Shown here piece after piece: positions 52,784 to 61,059 of a stretch of 64,000 nucleotides of DNA (its first letter is position 1; each line of letters begins with the position of its first letter). This DNA comes from Bacillus cereus G9842. Its GTDB lineage: Bacteria; Bacillota; Bacilli; Bacillales; Bacillaceae_G. The position numbers and the translations under genes are program-made. The DNA lies in NCBI RefSeq assembly GCF_000021305.1, contig NC_011772.1, positions 2,890,001 through 2,954,000 on the forward strand. The letters run 5' to 3'. Below the pieces are notes generated by a model. It made no database searches. It saw nothing but the letters and a program-made list of their open reading frames with translations, and was not told where the DNA came from.

Positions 52784-54031
52784 TTATAGAACTTCCTCTA
52801 CATCGACACTCTCAATCTTCACTTCATACATATTTGGGATGCTTGCTTCTTTTGGTACCCATGCATAATAATTTTGATCATTCTCTAACATAAATTGAAC
52901 TAACTTTGTTTCTGAAACATTCCAGAAATTTTTAAGATTATCGATGTAGTCCTCTAAATCTTCTTTATAGTCCAATTGTAATATATAATCTCTTACCGTC
53001 AGGGCAAACACAATTAAACTTCCTAATAGATTTTTTTGTTCATTTTCTTCTTCATACTCTTGTGGTAAGAACCACACTTGACCTATTCCTATCGTTTTTT
53101 TGTATTTTTCATAAAAACTACTATCATCCATATTCTTATAATCATGTATTAATTCATTGACCAATGAATGCCATTTTGGAGGAATAATATTTTCCAATGC
53201 AGGATTATTTTCAATTCCTTCTACTATATCCTCGATTTCTTCTGTCTCATCTTCATAGTGATATTCACTTAGGTCTATATGCTTAAATTTCATTTCATTT
53301 TTATAATGTGCCAAATCATATGGATAATGATTATTATCTTTTAAACTTATATCATCCAGTTCCAAAATTTTCGCAAGCGCTGCCGTTTCAAAGCTCCAAT
53401 ATCCTACATATCCAGGTTCTTTATGCGCATTTTTCCACTCATAATCATAATGGCCTCTAAACCATTCTTTCTCCATGTACGTTTGTAATCTTTTAGACGC
53501 TTCTTTTTTATCTGTTTGTGCAAGTTCTATAATTTCTCTCGTTTTTGCATATGGATTTTCTTTATAATATCTATTCATCATTTTTGTGTATCCGATATCA
53601 CTAGCGCATAAGAGGAAATCAATTACTGCGTCATTCACATTTTTTTTATCAACTATCTTTTTTAATCTTTCTATATTCTTTTTATCCGTTTCTAACAAAA
53701 TCCCTAAGGAAATCATCCAAATCAGACTTAAATATCCAATTTCCCTACTTCCTGTATTCTCTAAATCATAAATTGCATTATGAAAATCTTCTTCTATTAC
53801 ACTAACATCTTCCCCTAAAGAATACTTTGCCCTAATATCCTCCATCTCATATCTAAAATTGGCTAGATATGTCCCTTCTATAATACTCTTATTATCTTTA
53901 GAATATCTTTGAATTCCATTTTTAGTATCTTCTTCTAAACTTTTAATATCTTCTCTATTTTCCTCTATAAACTCTTTATGATATTCAATTCCTTCTCTAC
54001 ACTTTTCTTCTATACATAAATAATCTCTCAT
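52784..54031 (-). CDS. large PoNi-like immunity protein with extra C-terminal domain
   Basis: 415 residues. The first ~250 are a PoNi (DUF1910/1911) protein: IGYLSLIWMISLGILLE, NDAVIDFLL, WFRGHYDYEWKNAHKEPGYVGYWSFETAALAKILELDD, YPYDLAHY. PoNi proteins are usually about 240-250 residues; this one carries some 160 more, acidic and helical (DETEEIEDIVEGIE, WHSLVNELIHDYKNMDD, IGQVWFLPQEYEEENEQ), which I do not recognise. It lies 27 bases after the LXG-PoNe toxin and should be its immunity protein. The ATG at 54031 follows AGGAGG. Confidence 0.82.
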   Translation of the reverse strand: MRDYLCIEEKCREGIEYHKEFIEENREDIKSLEEDTKNGIQRYSKDNKSIIEGTYLANFRYEMEDIRAKYSLGEDVSVIEEDFHNAIYDLENTGSREIGYLSLIWMISLGILLETDKKNIERLKKIVDKKNVNDAVIDFLLCASDIGYTKMMNRYYKENPYAKTREIIELAQTDKKEASKRLQTYMEKEWFRGHYDYEWKNAHKEPGYVGYWSFETAALAKILELDDISLKDNNHYPYDLAHYKNEMKFKHIDLSEYHYEDETEEIEDIVEGIENNPALENIIPPKWHSLVNELIHDYKNMDDSSFYEKYKKTIGIGQVWFLPQEYEEENEQKNLLGSLIVFALTVRDYILQLDYKEDLEDYIDNLKNFWNVSETKLVQFMLENDQNYYAWVPKEASIPNMYEVKIESVDVEEVL

Positions 54032-54058
54032 ACCATTCAATTCCTCCTAGCTTCTAAA

Positions 54059-55825
54059 TTATGGCCATTCTCCAACGATGTTACCCTTTGCATCTATCTT
54101 AAATGTTTTAACCTTTCCGCTACTATCGACTTTTGATAATACTCTTTCTACCTTATCTCTCTCCAACGCTTTTGTAATCTTATCTGCTAATTTGTTATCT
54201 CCATCAACAGCTTTCAATATTCTACTTTTTTCAGTATTCACACCTGTCAACCAACCATCTGACATTTGTCGTCCATCTTTAGTTTTTCCTAATTGTGAAC
54301 TACCAAACTTTGCTTCATCAATAACATATTTAATATTTGAATTTGGATTTGCATTTTCGTATAATCCATCAATCCCTTTTACTATTTTATCATTTATGCC
54401 TGATGGTGCACTTTTTCCGACTGGCTTTAAATCAAATCCAGCTTCTTTTAAACTTTGATTATTCAATAAATTGTCACTAGATTTTATTTCACCATAATTA
54501 CCTTTTTGCTTATTTGTAGCTGTTTTTGCGTCAAAATTGTCTACATTTGTATTTTTGTTACTGCTAGGTTTACCCTTACCACCATCTTTAGACTTCGCAA
54601 ACTTATAAAAAGCTTCTAATAATTCGCCTTGTGGTATTTTGGTTATAATAGTTCCACCAACACTAGAGAATGTATAAGAAGCCTCTTTCTTAAATGATTG
54701 TAACATTTCAAGCGTAGGCTTCAATTCTTTTGCTAGTTTTACTGCATTAGCAAATGTACTTACTCCACTTGATGCTTTTGCTCCTTTTGTGATATGGCCT
54801 ACTTTATTTAGTGCCCTATCGCCTAATATTGTGGTAGCTATTTGTGTTAATCCATAGGTAGTCAATTCTGTACGACTCTCTGCATCTCCCTCTATCATAT
54901 CTCGTTTTATTTTATTTGAAAATGCATGCCACATATTTTTTGCAGTTTCATCCAAATGGAAAAGTGCATAGGTTACATTAATAAAAGTTCCTATGTCCAT
55001 ATTACTTAAAGCTATTGCGGACTCGATTTCATCACCAATAGCTTTCCCCGATCCTCTTTGAATAGCTTCCCACATCTTTTTCGCTGTTTCAAACGTACCA
55101 ACTATACTGTCTGCCGCATCGTCCCAAGCATTTCTAACCGGAGATTTCTCCTCAATTATGTTATTTGTTTCTATATCTTTAATTGACTGATCATTTTTTC
55201 GGGCTGTTTCTTCTATAATCCCCTGAATAGAACTCACCCAATCCATATTCAACCCTTGTGTACTAAACGTCCCACTCACAGGACTAAATCCTTTCCCGCT
55301 TTGCACTTCAGCGAGTCCGGCTGTGATGCTAGCGGCTAATTGGAGGGCGGTGCTGTAGTTGTTGCTGGACGAATGATTGAATTCATATAGACGCTCTAGT
55401 TTTTCTTCTAGTTTTTTTCTCATTGCAATTAAGACTGCAATAATTGCGTCTACTCCAGGCATTGGTGTAAGCACTTCTATTGCTTCTATACTTGCAATGG
55501 ATTGATTGATTTCTTGTATTTGTTGTCTTATTTCATGTTCGATAACATCTGTTGAAGTAACTTTTGCTTGAAAATCGTTTGGAAATGCTTCGTTTTGGCG
55601 AATTAATTCTTCACATAAGCATATGATTCCTTGCGCTAATGGCCGGAATGTTTGGACAAGGTAGGCTTTTGCACTACTGTATGTTTGTCCTTGTAATACT
55701 GTGTCTATCGCAAAGGCATCAATAGATTGAATAGCTTGTTCCATACTTTGAATCGTAGCATTACATATAGCGTTCATACTTTGAGTTTGACTTTGTACTT
55801 CTCCCAAATACATGTTTAAACTCAT
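54059..55825 (-). CDS. LXG-domain type VII toxin with PoNe DNase tip
   Basis: 588 residues. LXG domain, about residues 1-200, long helices with LQGQTYSSAKAYL near 44-56. Then a helical middle, the shared pre-toxin segment (about 341-418) and the toxin tip from about 440: KGNYGE, GIDGLYE (Asp486), YVIDEAKF (Glu504, Lys506), GRQMSDGWL (Gln520, Trp525), which is the PoNe DNase signature. LXG proteins leave the cell by the type VII (Yuk/Ess) pathway and poison neighbours. Start overlaps the DUF3958-like gene (ATGA). The PoNi immunity gene follows. Confidence 0.9.
   Translation of the reverse strand: MSLNMYLGEVQSQTQSMNAICNATIQSMEQAIQSIDAFAIDTVLQGQTYSSAKAYLVQTFRPLAQGIICLCEELIRQNEAFPNDFQAKVTSTDVIEHEIRQQIQEINQSIASIEAIEVLTPMPGVDAIIAVLIAMRKKLEEKLERLYEFNHSSSNNYSTALQLAASITAGLAEVQSGKGFSPVSGTFSTQGLNMDWVSSIQGIIEETARKNDQSIKDIETNNIIEEKSPVRNAWDDAADSIVGTFETAKKMWEAIQRGSGKAIGDEIESAIALSNMDIGTFINVTYALFHLDETAKNMWHAFSNKIKRDMIEGDAESRTELTTYGLTQIATTILGDRALNKVGHITKGAKASSGVSTFANAVKLAKELKPTLEMLQSFKKEASYTFSSVGGTIITKIPQGELLEAFYKFAKSKDGGKGKPSSNKNTNVDNFDAKTATNKQKGNYGEIKSSDNLLNNQSLKEAGFDLKPVGKSAPSGINDKIVKGIDGLYENANPNSNIKYVIDEAKFGSSQLGKTKDGRQMSDGWLTGVNTEKSRILKAVDGDNKLADKITKALERDKVERVLSKVDSSGKVKTFKIDAKGNIVGEWP
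54570..54802 (-). repeat. pre-toxin repeat, copy A (inside the LXG toxin)
   Basis: This in-frame segment encodes GHITKGAKASSG through KSKDGGKGK just before the toxic tip. It recurs at 50606-50838 (nearly identical) and 52351-52590 (diverged). Its place at the boundary of conserved shaft and variable tip makes it the likely crossover site for tip exchange. Confidence 0.88.
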
Positions 55826-56184
55826 GTATCGGCCTCCCTTTGTAGTTGCTGCTGTTCATAGGAAAGGTCGTTTTCTTTCTCACTGAAATGCCGTTTTTCT
55901 TTAAGCAACGTCTCTTTTTCATTTTCTAATTCGAATGTAAGTTTTCTTTCATACTGTCCGATTTCTTGCCGCATATTCGTAAAAAGGTGAAACACTTCTT
56001 TGTCGTCGTGCCAAGTTTCTAGTATTCGGTTAAATAAACGATTGCTTCTATTTTTCCATTCATGAAAACTAGCCTCAGCTCGTTCTTGATTTTGCAGCGT
56101 GATTCGGTTTTCATTTTGTTCTTCAAATATAATTCGTAATTTTTGATTACATTGACTGATTCTCGTTTCAATTTCTTGACTCAT
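55822..56184 (-). CDS. DUF3958-like LXG partner protein (Lap2 type)
   Basis: 120 residues, entirely helical and charged, with coiled-coil pattern (ERAEASFHEWKNRSNRLFNRILETW and long Glu/Lys/Gln repeats). It matches the DUF3958 type that sits between a WXG100-like protein and an LXG toxin. Such partners bind the LXG helices and are needed for type VII export. Its stop overlaps the toxin start, so production is stoichiometrically coupled. Confidence 0.8.
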   Translation of the reverse strand: MSQEIETRISQCNQKLRIIFEEQNENRITLQNQERAEASFHEWKNRSNRLFNRILETWHDDKEVFHLFTNMRQEIGQYERKLTFELENEKETLLKEKRHFSEKENDLSYEQQQLQREADT

Positions 56185-56224
56185 CTTTTCTCCCTACCTT
56201 TTCCCCTTTACGTAGGTTGTTACA

Positions 56225-56500
56225 TTATTGAAAAGTCTTTTGAAGTCCAGTATCCATTTTCTCAAATTCATTTGCTACGGAATGGATATTATCAATCGTT
56301 TGTTGAAAAGTAGCGCAAAATTGTTTCGTGATTTGTAAATTTTGTTGATTTGCTTCTTGTGCTTTGAAGTTCACAGATAGTGTCGTACGCGTTGCCTTAT
56401 TTATAGAGCGACTAGTAGCACTTTGCATCCTATCTGAAGCATTTCTCATTTTCGTTGCAAGTTGCGTTGCCGTATGCAAATTACTTTGAAATTCTCCCAT
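56225..56500 (-). CDS. WXG100-like LXG partner (DUF3130/TIGR04197, Lap1 type)
   Basis: 91 residues, a two-helix hairpin with a central SVNFKAQEANQQNLQ turn in place of WXG, and a C-terminal helix ending FEKMDTGLQKTF. It fits the TIGR04197/DUF3130 small type VII effector family encoded first in LXG operons. In studied systems it binds the toxin's LXG domain with the DUF3958 protein and gives the export signal. GGGGAG precedes the ATG. It is the first gene of the island. Confidence 0.85.
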   Translation of the reverse strand: MGEFQSNLHTATQLATKMRNASDRMQSATSRSINKATRTTLSVNFKAQEANQQNLQITKQFCATFQQTIDNIHSVANEFEKMDTGLQKTFQ

Positions 56501-56534
56501 TACTTACTCCCCTCTACCTTTTATTTACAAGAAA

Positions 56535-56561
56535 ATTATAACACGGAAAAATATCCCAATA
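56535..56561 (-). promoter_or_regulatory. promoter of the LXG operon
   Basis: On the minus strand an extended -10 (TG-T-TATAAT, plus 56535-56543) lies about 35 bases before the first gene; the -35 (TTTATT at 17-base spacing) is weak, consistent with an extended -10 promoter. Confidence 0.5.
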
Positions 56562-56664
56562 AACCGAATGTTCGAATTTAACATACAATTCACCACTGTT
56601 ACTGAGGGTGCGAGCAACGCTTATCTATCAACATAACTGAGTCCAAGATGGATTCTACTTATAC

Positions 56665-56704
56665 AAAAAAGATGACTTCAGCCATATGCTAAAGTCATCT
56701 TTTT
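56665..56704 (-). terminator. terminator of the MarR-nitroreductase-ABM operon
   Basis: AAAAGATGACTT pairs with AAGTCATCTTTT, T run on the minus strand, directly after the monooxygenase stop. Confidence 0.88.
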
Positions 56705-56712
56705 CTACCTTA

Positions 56713-57006
56713 TTATTTTACTAATTCTCCATTATAAGCTTTTATATTAAGCGGAGCAGTTAAAAATTGTGCTGCTTTACTAACGAAAGATGTGAAGTGT
56801 GCACTCGTATTATGGCTCGCAACTGCTGCTTCATCTTTCCATACTTCTACCATCGTATAAACACTTTCTTTTTCTGTATCTTTATATAAGTCATAAGATA
56901 CATTTCCACTTTCTTCTCTTGAACCATGAATAAGCGGACGAATTTCTTCTAAAAATGCTTGTTGTTTCGTTGGATCTACTTGAAATATTGCGTGAATAAT
57001 AATCAT
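56713..57006 (-). CDS. antibiotic-biosynthesis-monooxygenase (ABM) fold protein
   Basis: 97 residues of the YgiN-like ABM family: IIIHAIFQVDPTKQQAFLEEIRPLIHGSREESGNVSYDLYKD..YTMVEVWKDEAAVASHNTSAHFTSFVS. Such proteins act on quinones or serve as small oxygenases. It is the last gene of an apparent operon with a nitroreductase and a MarR regulator, which suggests a quinone or electrophile response. GAGGGG precedes the ATG. Confidence 0.82.
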   Translation of the reverse strand: MIIIHAIFQVDPTKQQAFLEEIRPLIHGSREESGNVSYDLYKDTEKESVYTMVEVWKDEAAVASHNTSAHFTSFVSKAAQFLTAPLNIKAYNGELVK

Positions 57007-57052
57007 GGTGCTTCCCCTCTCATCTTTTACTTATTGAAGTTCTTTTATAAAA

Positions 57053-57691
57053 TTATTTCCACTCTGCAACTTTTTCAATTGGAAGACGTACTGATTGGTA
57101 ACCACTGTCTGCAGCTTTCCCGATTGAAATTAACATAACTGGTACGTAGCGTTCTTTATCTAGTCCAAATGCTTCTGCAATTTGGTCTTTTTCAAATCCA
57201 CCAATTGGACAAGTATCATAACCGTGCGCACGAGCTGCTAGCATAAACTGCATCGCTACAAGACCACCGTCAATTAATACAGTGTCTTTCATTACTTCTG
57301 GTGTAACCATTGAGAAGTAAGCTGAAAGTTTTTTCATTTGGTCTTCTTTTACTTCTGCTGGCATTAAACCACGCTCTACTGCTGTACCGTAAATTTCTTC
57401 TGCGTTATCAAAGTTGTTTAAATCACCAAATAAAGCAATCATTGCTGAAGATGTTTCTACTTGAGATTGATTGAATTTCGCAAGTGGCGCAAGTGTTGCT
57501 TTCGCTTCGTCACTTTCAATCACTACGAATCTCCATGGTTGCATGTTTACTGAAGATGGTGCAAGTGTTGCTTCTGTAAGAATTTCTGTCATTTCTTCTT
57601 TGCTAATTTTCACTGAAGGGTCGTACTTACGAATTGAACGACGTCCTGTTAAAATTTCGTTAAAATCATTTGTTTTTACTGAGTTAGTCAT
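57053..57691 (-). CDS. nitroreductase-family FMN oxidoreductase
   Basis: 212 residues. FMN-binding motifs: LTGRRSIRKYDPSVKIS at the start and EATLAPSSVNMQPWRFVVIE; later AARAHGYDTCPIGGFEKDQIAEAFGL. It would reduce quinones or nitro compounds with NAD(P)H. It is preceded by a MarR gene (18-base gap) and followed by the ABM protein, as in YodB/HypR-type detoxification units. AAGGGAG precedes the ATG. Confidence 0.88.
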   Translation of the reverse strand: MTNSVKTNDFNEILTGRRSIRKYDPSVKISKEEMTEILTEATLAPSSVNMQPWRFVVIESDEAKATLAPLAKFNQSQVETSSAMIALFGDLNNFDNAEEIYGTAVERGLMPAEVKEDQMKKLSAYFSMVTPEVMKDTVLIDGGLVAMQFMLAARAHGYDTCPIGGFEKDQIAEAFGLDKERYVPVMLISIGKAADSGYQSVRLPIEKVAEWK

Positions 57692-57709
57692 AGTTGTATT
57701 CTCCCTTTT

Positions 57710-58138
57710 TTATAATTCTTTTATATTTTCTTGAATGTGATTTAACATATTTAAAAGATTATCGCGTTCTTCCTCACTTAATCCTTTAAATGCAGATGCT
57801 GCAAAACGTTCTTTTTCCTCTTGAAATGCTTGAATTTTATTTCGTCCCTCTTCAGTAAGAGAAACTAACGTAATTCTGTTATCATCTGGATTTTTACGTC
57901 TTACAATCATTTCATTGGCCTCAAGCTGCTTTAAATGCCTTGTTATCGCAGCATTATCAATATTCACTTCTTGTTGAAGTGCTTTTTGACTAATTTCACC
58001 TACTTCATATAACTGAAGTATAAGCTCTAATCGAGACTGGCTCATACCCGTACACCCTTCAAATTTCGAACTTACTTCTTTATTTAGAAAGTGTAATTTA
58101 TATAAAATAATCGCTTCTTTTGAGCATGAACTTGTCAA
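57710..58138 (-). CDS. MarR-family regulator
   Basis: 142 residues from a TTG behind AAAGGAGGG. The MarR winged helix: SRLELILQLYEVGEISQKALQQEVNIDNAAITRHLKQLEANEMIVRRKNPDDNRITLVSLTEEGR. Two cysteines lie before it (residues 5 and 29), candidates for thiol-based sensing as in OhrR/YodB types. It heads the operon and probably represses it through the double operator upstream. Confidence 0.88.
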   Translation of the reverse strand: MTSSCSKEAIILYKLHFLNKEVSSKFEGCTGMSQSRLELILQLYEVGEISQKALQQEVNIDNAAITRHLKQLEANEMIVRRKNPDDNRITLVSLTEEGRNKIQAFQEEKERFAASAFKGLSEEERDNLLNMLNHIQENIKEL

Positions 58139-58171
58139 ATTAACCCTCCTTTACAATCAAAATAAAAATGT

Positions 58172-58198
58172 TTGATGCATCAATAGTTGATATGTCAA
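58172..58198. promoter_or_regulatory. double MarR operator
   Basis: TTGATGCATCAA (58172-58183, perfect palindrome) and TTGATATGTCAA (58187-58198) share TTGA-N4-TCAA with a 15-base period, 34-60 bases upstream of the marR start. Typical of MarR dimers bound side by side; the pairing with this regulator is inference. Confidence 0.65.
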
Positions 58199-58339
58199 TT
58201 AATATAATCTATATCGATTTAGAATGCAAGCATTTTGTTTTTATTTTATTTTTTCCAAATTAAGGCGCTTTGTAGCGTTACAAATAATGTTAATTGCACT
58301 ATAATAATACTAATTTAAAGAACTGGAGAGTGATTGATA

Positions 58340-58465
58340 ATGCGGCAATACACAAATAGAAATGAGGAAATGAAAATGGAAAATGAAATGAGGATATTCA
58401 CAAATGACAACAATAAATATAGGGATTGTCGCGCACGTAGACGCTGGCAAGACGAGTTTGACTGA
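58340..58465 (+). CDS. upstream ORF overlapping the tetracycline-protection gene
   Basis: 41 codons beginning MRQYTNRNEEMKMENEMRIF behind GGAG (10-base spacing), and stopping 62 bases inside the next gene in another frame. It contains the ribosome binding site of that gene. Ribosomal-protection genes such as tet(M) have leader peptides that control expression, so this may act likewise. The composition is low-complexity, so it could be incidental. Confidence 0.35.
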   Translation: MRQYTNRNEEMKMENEMRIFTNDNNKYRDCRARRRWQDEFD

Positions 58466-60347
58466 GCGTATTCTTTATGAAACGAATGTGATTAAAGAAA
58501 TTGGCCGAGTAGATAGTGGTAATACACAAACTGACTCAATGGAATTAGAAAGACAACGCGGAATTACGATTAAAGCATCTGTCGTTTCTTTCTTTATTGA
58601 TGATGTAAAAGTAAATGTCATTGATACACCTGGACACGCTGATTTTATCGCTGAAGTGGAGCGATCATTCCGCGTTCTAGACGGTGCGATTTTAGTTATC
58701 TCTGCCGTTGAAGGTGTGCAAGCACAAACAAAAATTTTAATGCGAACATTACAGAAACTAAACATACCGACAATTTTATTCGTTAATAAAATTGATCGTA
58801 GTGGAGCAAACACTGAAAAAGTTATGAAACAAATAAAAGAGGTTCTTTCAAATGAAGCATTCCCCTTCTACTCTGTTCTAAACGAAGGAACGAAAGAAGC
58901 CCGGATCATTGAATATAAATCATATGATGATTGTATGGAACTGTTAGCACCATTTAATGAATCATTACTTGAGTCATATGTAAATAACGAAATAATACCG
59001 GACGCACTATTAAGAGAAAAACTAGAACAGCAAATACAGCAAGCAAGTGTGTATCCAATCTTTTTCGGTTCAGCCATGACAGGTATAGGTGTAACTGAAC
59101 TGCTCGAAAATATTTCAACCTTATTTCCAGCTAATAAGTCGGCAGAAAACGAAACATTATCCGGTGTTGTGTTTAAAATTGAACGTGAACCTTCTGGAGA
59201 AAAGGTTGCTTATATAAGAGTTTTTTCAGGTAGCTTACATGTTAGAAAATATGTTGATATACAGCGCGATGAGTCTCTACCACATAAAGAAAAGATTAAA
59301 AAAATGTATATGTTTCATAGCGGAAATGCTGTTCAATCTCCTATCGTTCCTAGCGGAGAATTTTGCAAAGTGTGGGGACTGAATGATATAAAAATTGGTG
59401 ATATTATTGGTGAACGTACGGATTATATAAAAGATATTCACTTTGCCGAACCACAAATGGAAGCGGCCATTGATGCAGTATCAAAAGAAAGAATTCATGA
59501 TTTATACGCTGCACTTATGGAGCTATGTGAAGAAGATCCACTTATTAAAGTGTGGAAAGATGATGTTCATAATGAACTATATATTCGCCTTTTCGGTGAG
59601 GTACAAAAAGAAGTAATTGAAACAACACTTTATGAGAAATATAATTTGCAGGTTACTTTTTCAAATACGCGAGTTGTATGTATCGAGAAACCAATTGGCG
59701 TAGGCAATTCTGTTGAAGTAATGGGTGAAAAAGAGAATCCATTTTACGCAACAGTCGGATTCAAAGTTGAACGTGGTGAACTTAATTGCGGCATAACATA
59801 TAAATTAGGTGTTGAGCTCGGCTCACTACCTTTAGCATTCCATAAAGCGATTGAAGATACGGTATTTCAAACGTTAAAACAAGGATTATATGGATGGGAA
59901 GTTACAGATATTATCGTCACGTTAACACATACTGGTTATGCTAGTCCTGTTACAACAGCAAGTGACTTTAGAAATTTAACACCACTCGTTTTAATGAATG
60001 CTTTAAAGCAAGCTGAAACACATGTATATGAGCCAATAAACGAGTTTGAATTAACTGTACCGGAGCACGCAATTAGTACCGCGATGTATAAGCTCGCTGC
60101 CGTTCCAGCAACTTTTGCAGAGCCTATATTATATAATGATTCTTACCAATTAACAGGATCATTACCTGTTGCAAAAACAGAGAATTTTAAACGAATGCTA
60201 CATTCATTTACAGAAGGAGACGGCATATTTACAACGAAGCCAGCTGGTTTCACAAAGCTTATGGCTCCCTTCCCTACTCGAAAACGTGTTGATTATAATC
60301 CGCTGAACCGGAAAGATTATTTGCTTCATGTGCTGAAGGCTTATTAA
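58404..60347 (+). CDS. Tet(M)-like ribosomal protection protein
   Basis: 647-residue translational GTPase, the right length for the TetM/TetO group (EF-G is about 690). GTPase motifs: AHVDAGKTSLTE (G1), RGITIKAS (G2), DTPGHADF (G3), NKID (G4). The later part keeps the EF-G-like domains (GVGNSVEVMGEKENPFYATVGF; LTHTGYASPVTTASDFRNLTPLVL). Such proteins remove tetracycline from the ribosome. B. cereus group chromosomes carry an intrinsic member, so this need not be acquired. No transposon genes adjoin. GAGG lies 10 bases before the ATG. Confidence 0.88.
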   Translation: MTTINIGIVAHVDAGKTSLTERILYETNVIKEIGRVDSGNTQTDSMELERQRGITIKASVVSFFIDDVKVNVIDTPGHADFIAEVERSFRVLDGAILVISAVEGVQAQTKILMRTLQKLNIPTILFVNKIDRSGANTEKVMKQIKEVLSNEAFPFYSVLNEGTKEARIIEYKSYDDCMELLAPFNESLLESYVNNEIIPDALLREKLEQQIQQASVYPIFFGSAMTGIGVTELLENISTLFPANKSAENETLSGVVFKIEREPSGEKVAYIRVFSGSLHVRKYVDIQRDESLPHKEKIKKMYMFHSGNAVQSPIVPSGEFCKVWGLNDIKIGDIIGERTDYIKDIHFAEPQMEAAIDAVSKERIHDLYAALMELCEEDPLIKVWKDDVHNELYIRLFGEVQKEVIETTLYEKYNLQVTFSNTRVVCIEKPIGVGNSVEVMGEKENPFYATVGFKVERGELNCGITYKLGVELGSLPLAFHKAIEDTVFQTLKQGLYGWEVTDIIVTLTHTGYASPVTTASDFRNLTPLVLMNALKQAETHVYEPINEFELTVPEHAISTAMYKLAAVPATFAEPILYNDSYQLTGSLPVAKTENFKRMLHSFTEGDGIFTTKPAGFTKLMAPFPTRKRVDYNPLNRKDYLLHVLKAY

Positions 60348-60350
60348 AGT

Positions 60351-60378
60351 AAAAGAGGTGCAATTCGCACCTCTTTTT
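60351..60378. terminator. bidirectional terminator after the tet-like gene
   Basis: AAAAGAGGTGC pairs with GCACCTCTTTT, serving convergent genes. Confidence 0.9.
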
Positions 60379-60393
60379 GCATGTATTGATGAG

Positions 60394-61041
60394 TTAGTTT
60401 TTCCTAACAACTTCTTTAAGCTTTTCTATTATATTTGCTATCGCTTCAATTGAATTCTTTGTTTCATATTCCCCAACATTTACAGAATGATTTGCATTTT
60501 TAACAACATCGATCATTAAATTCGTTTTATGTAACTGATCAATTTGAGCTGCATTGTATTGGTGATCTTTATCCCCAATAACTAAAAGCCCTTCGTGTCG
60601 ACTATGTAAGATAGAATCAAAAATTGTATCAAACGTCAGTAAAGGTGTAAGTAGTATCATTTTTGACTGCGCGAATTCGTCTCTCTTCATTAAATCATTT
60701 GCAATCGGAATTGTTCCGAGTGATTTCCCTAAAAACATAATATAGTTGTATTGCTCATCTTTTAATACTTCATTCATTACAGGATTAATATCGTCCATCA
60801 TTACTTTCGTTACTTCTTCCATTGGTTTATTCATTAATTGTCCATCATAAGAATAATGAATATGTACAACATCTATTTTATGTTCAAGCATTAACATCAT
60901 TGCATAATAAAATAACGGCTTATCATAATTGTATCCTGAACCTGAAAACATAAAGCAAACCCTACTAGAACCTTTTTCGATATGTGTGTAATAAATTACT
61001 TTGTCATTTATATGTACCTCTTTTTTAGTTCCCTTCACCAT
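60394..61041 (-). CDS. alpha/beta hydrolase-fold protein
   Basis: 215 residues. The nucleophile elbow is FLGKSLGTI (G-K-S-L-G), with a later Asp in LVIGDKDHQYN and His in VKNANHSVNVGE completing a plausible triad. The early VCFMFSGSGYNYDKPLFYY holds the oxyanion region. Substrate unknown. The ATG at 61041 has GGAGG five bases before it; an upstream ATG at 61059 lacks a site. It follows the NUDIX gene closely. Confidence 0.78.
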   Translation of the reverse strand: MVKGTKKEVHINDKVIYYTHIEKGSSRVCFMFSGSGYNYDKPLFYYAMMLMLEHKIDVVHIHYSYDGQLMNKPMEEVTKVMMDDINPVMNEVLKDEQYNYIMFLGKSLGTIPIANDLMKRDEFAQSKMILLTPLLTFDTIFDSILHSRHEGLLVIGDKDHQYNAAQIDQLHKTNLMIDVVKNANHSVNVGEYETKNSIEAIANIIEKLKEVVRKN

Positions 61042-61059
61042 TTCCCCCTCCGAATACAT

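Noticed and set aside
58404..60347. Tet(M)-like gene as part of a Tn916-type element
   Set aside because: No integrase, excisionase, conjugation genes or changed base composition nearby; an intrinsic chromosomal gene is more likely.
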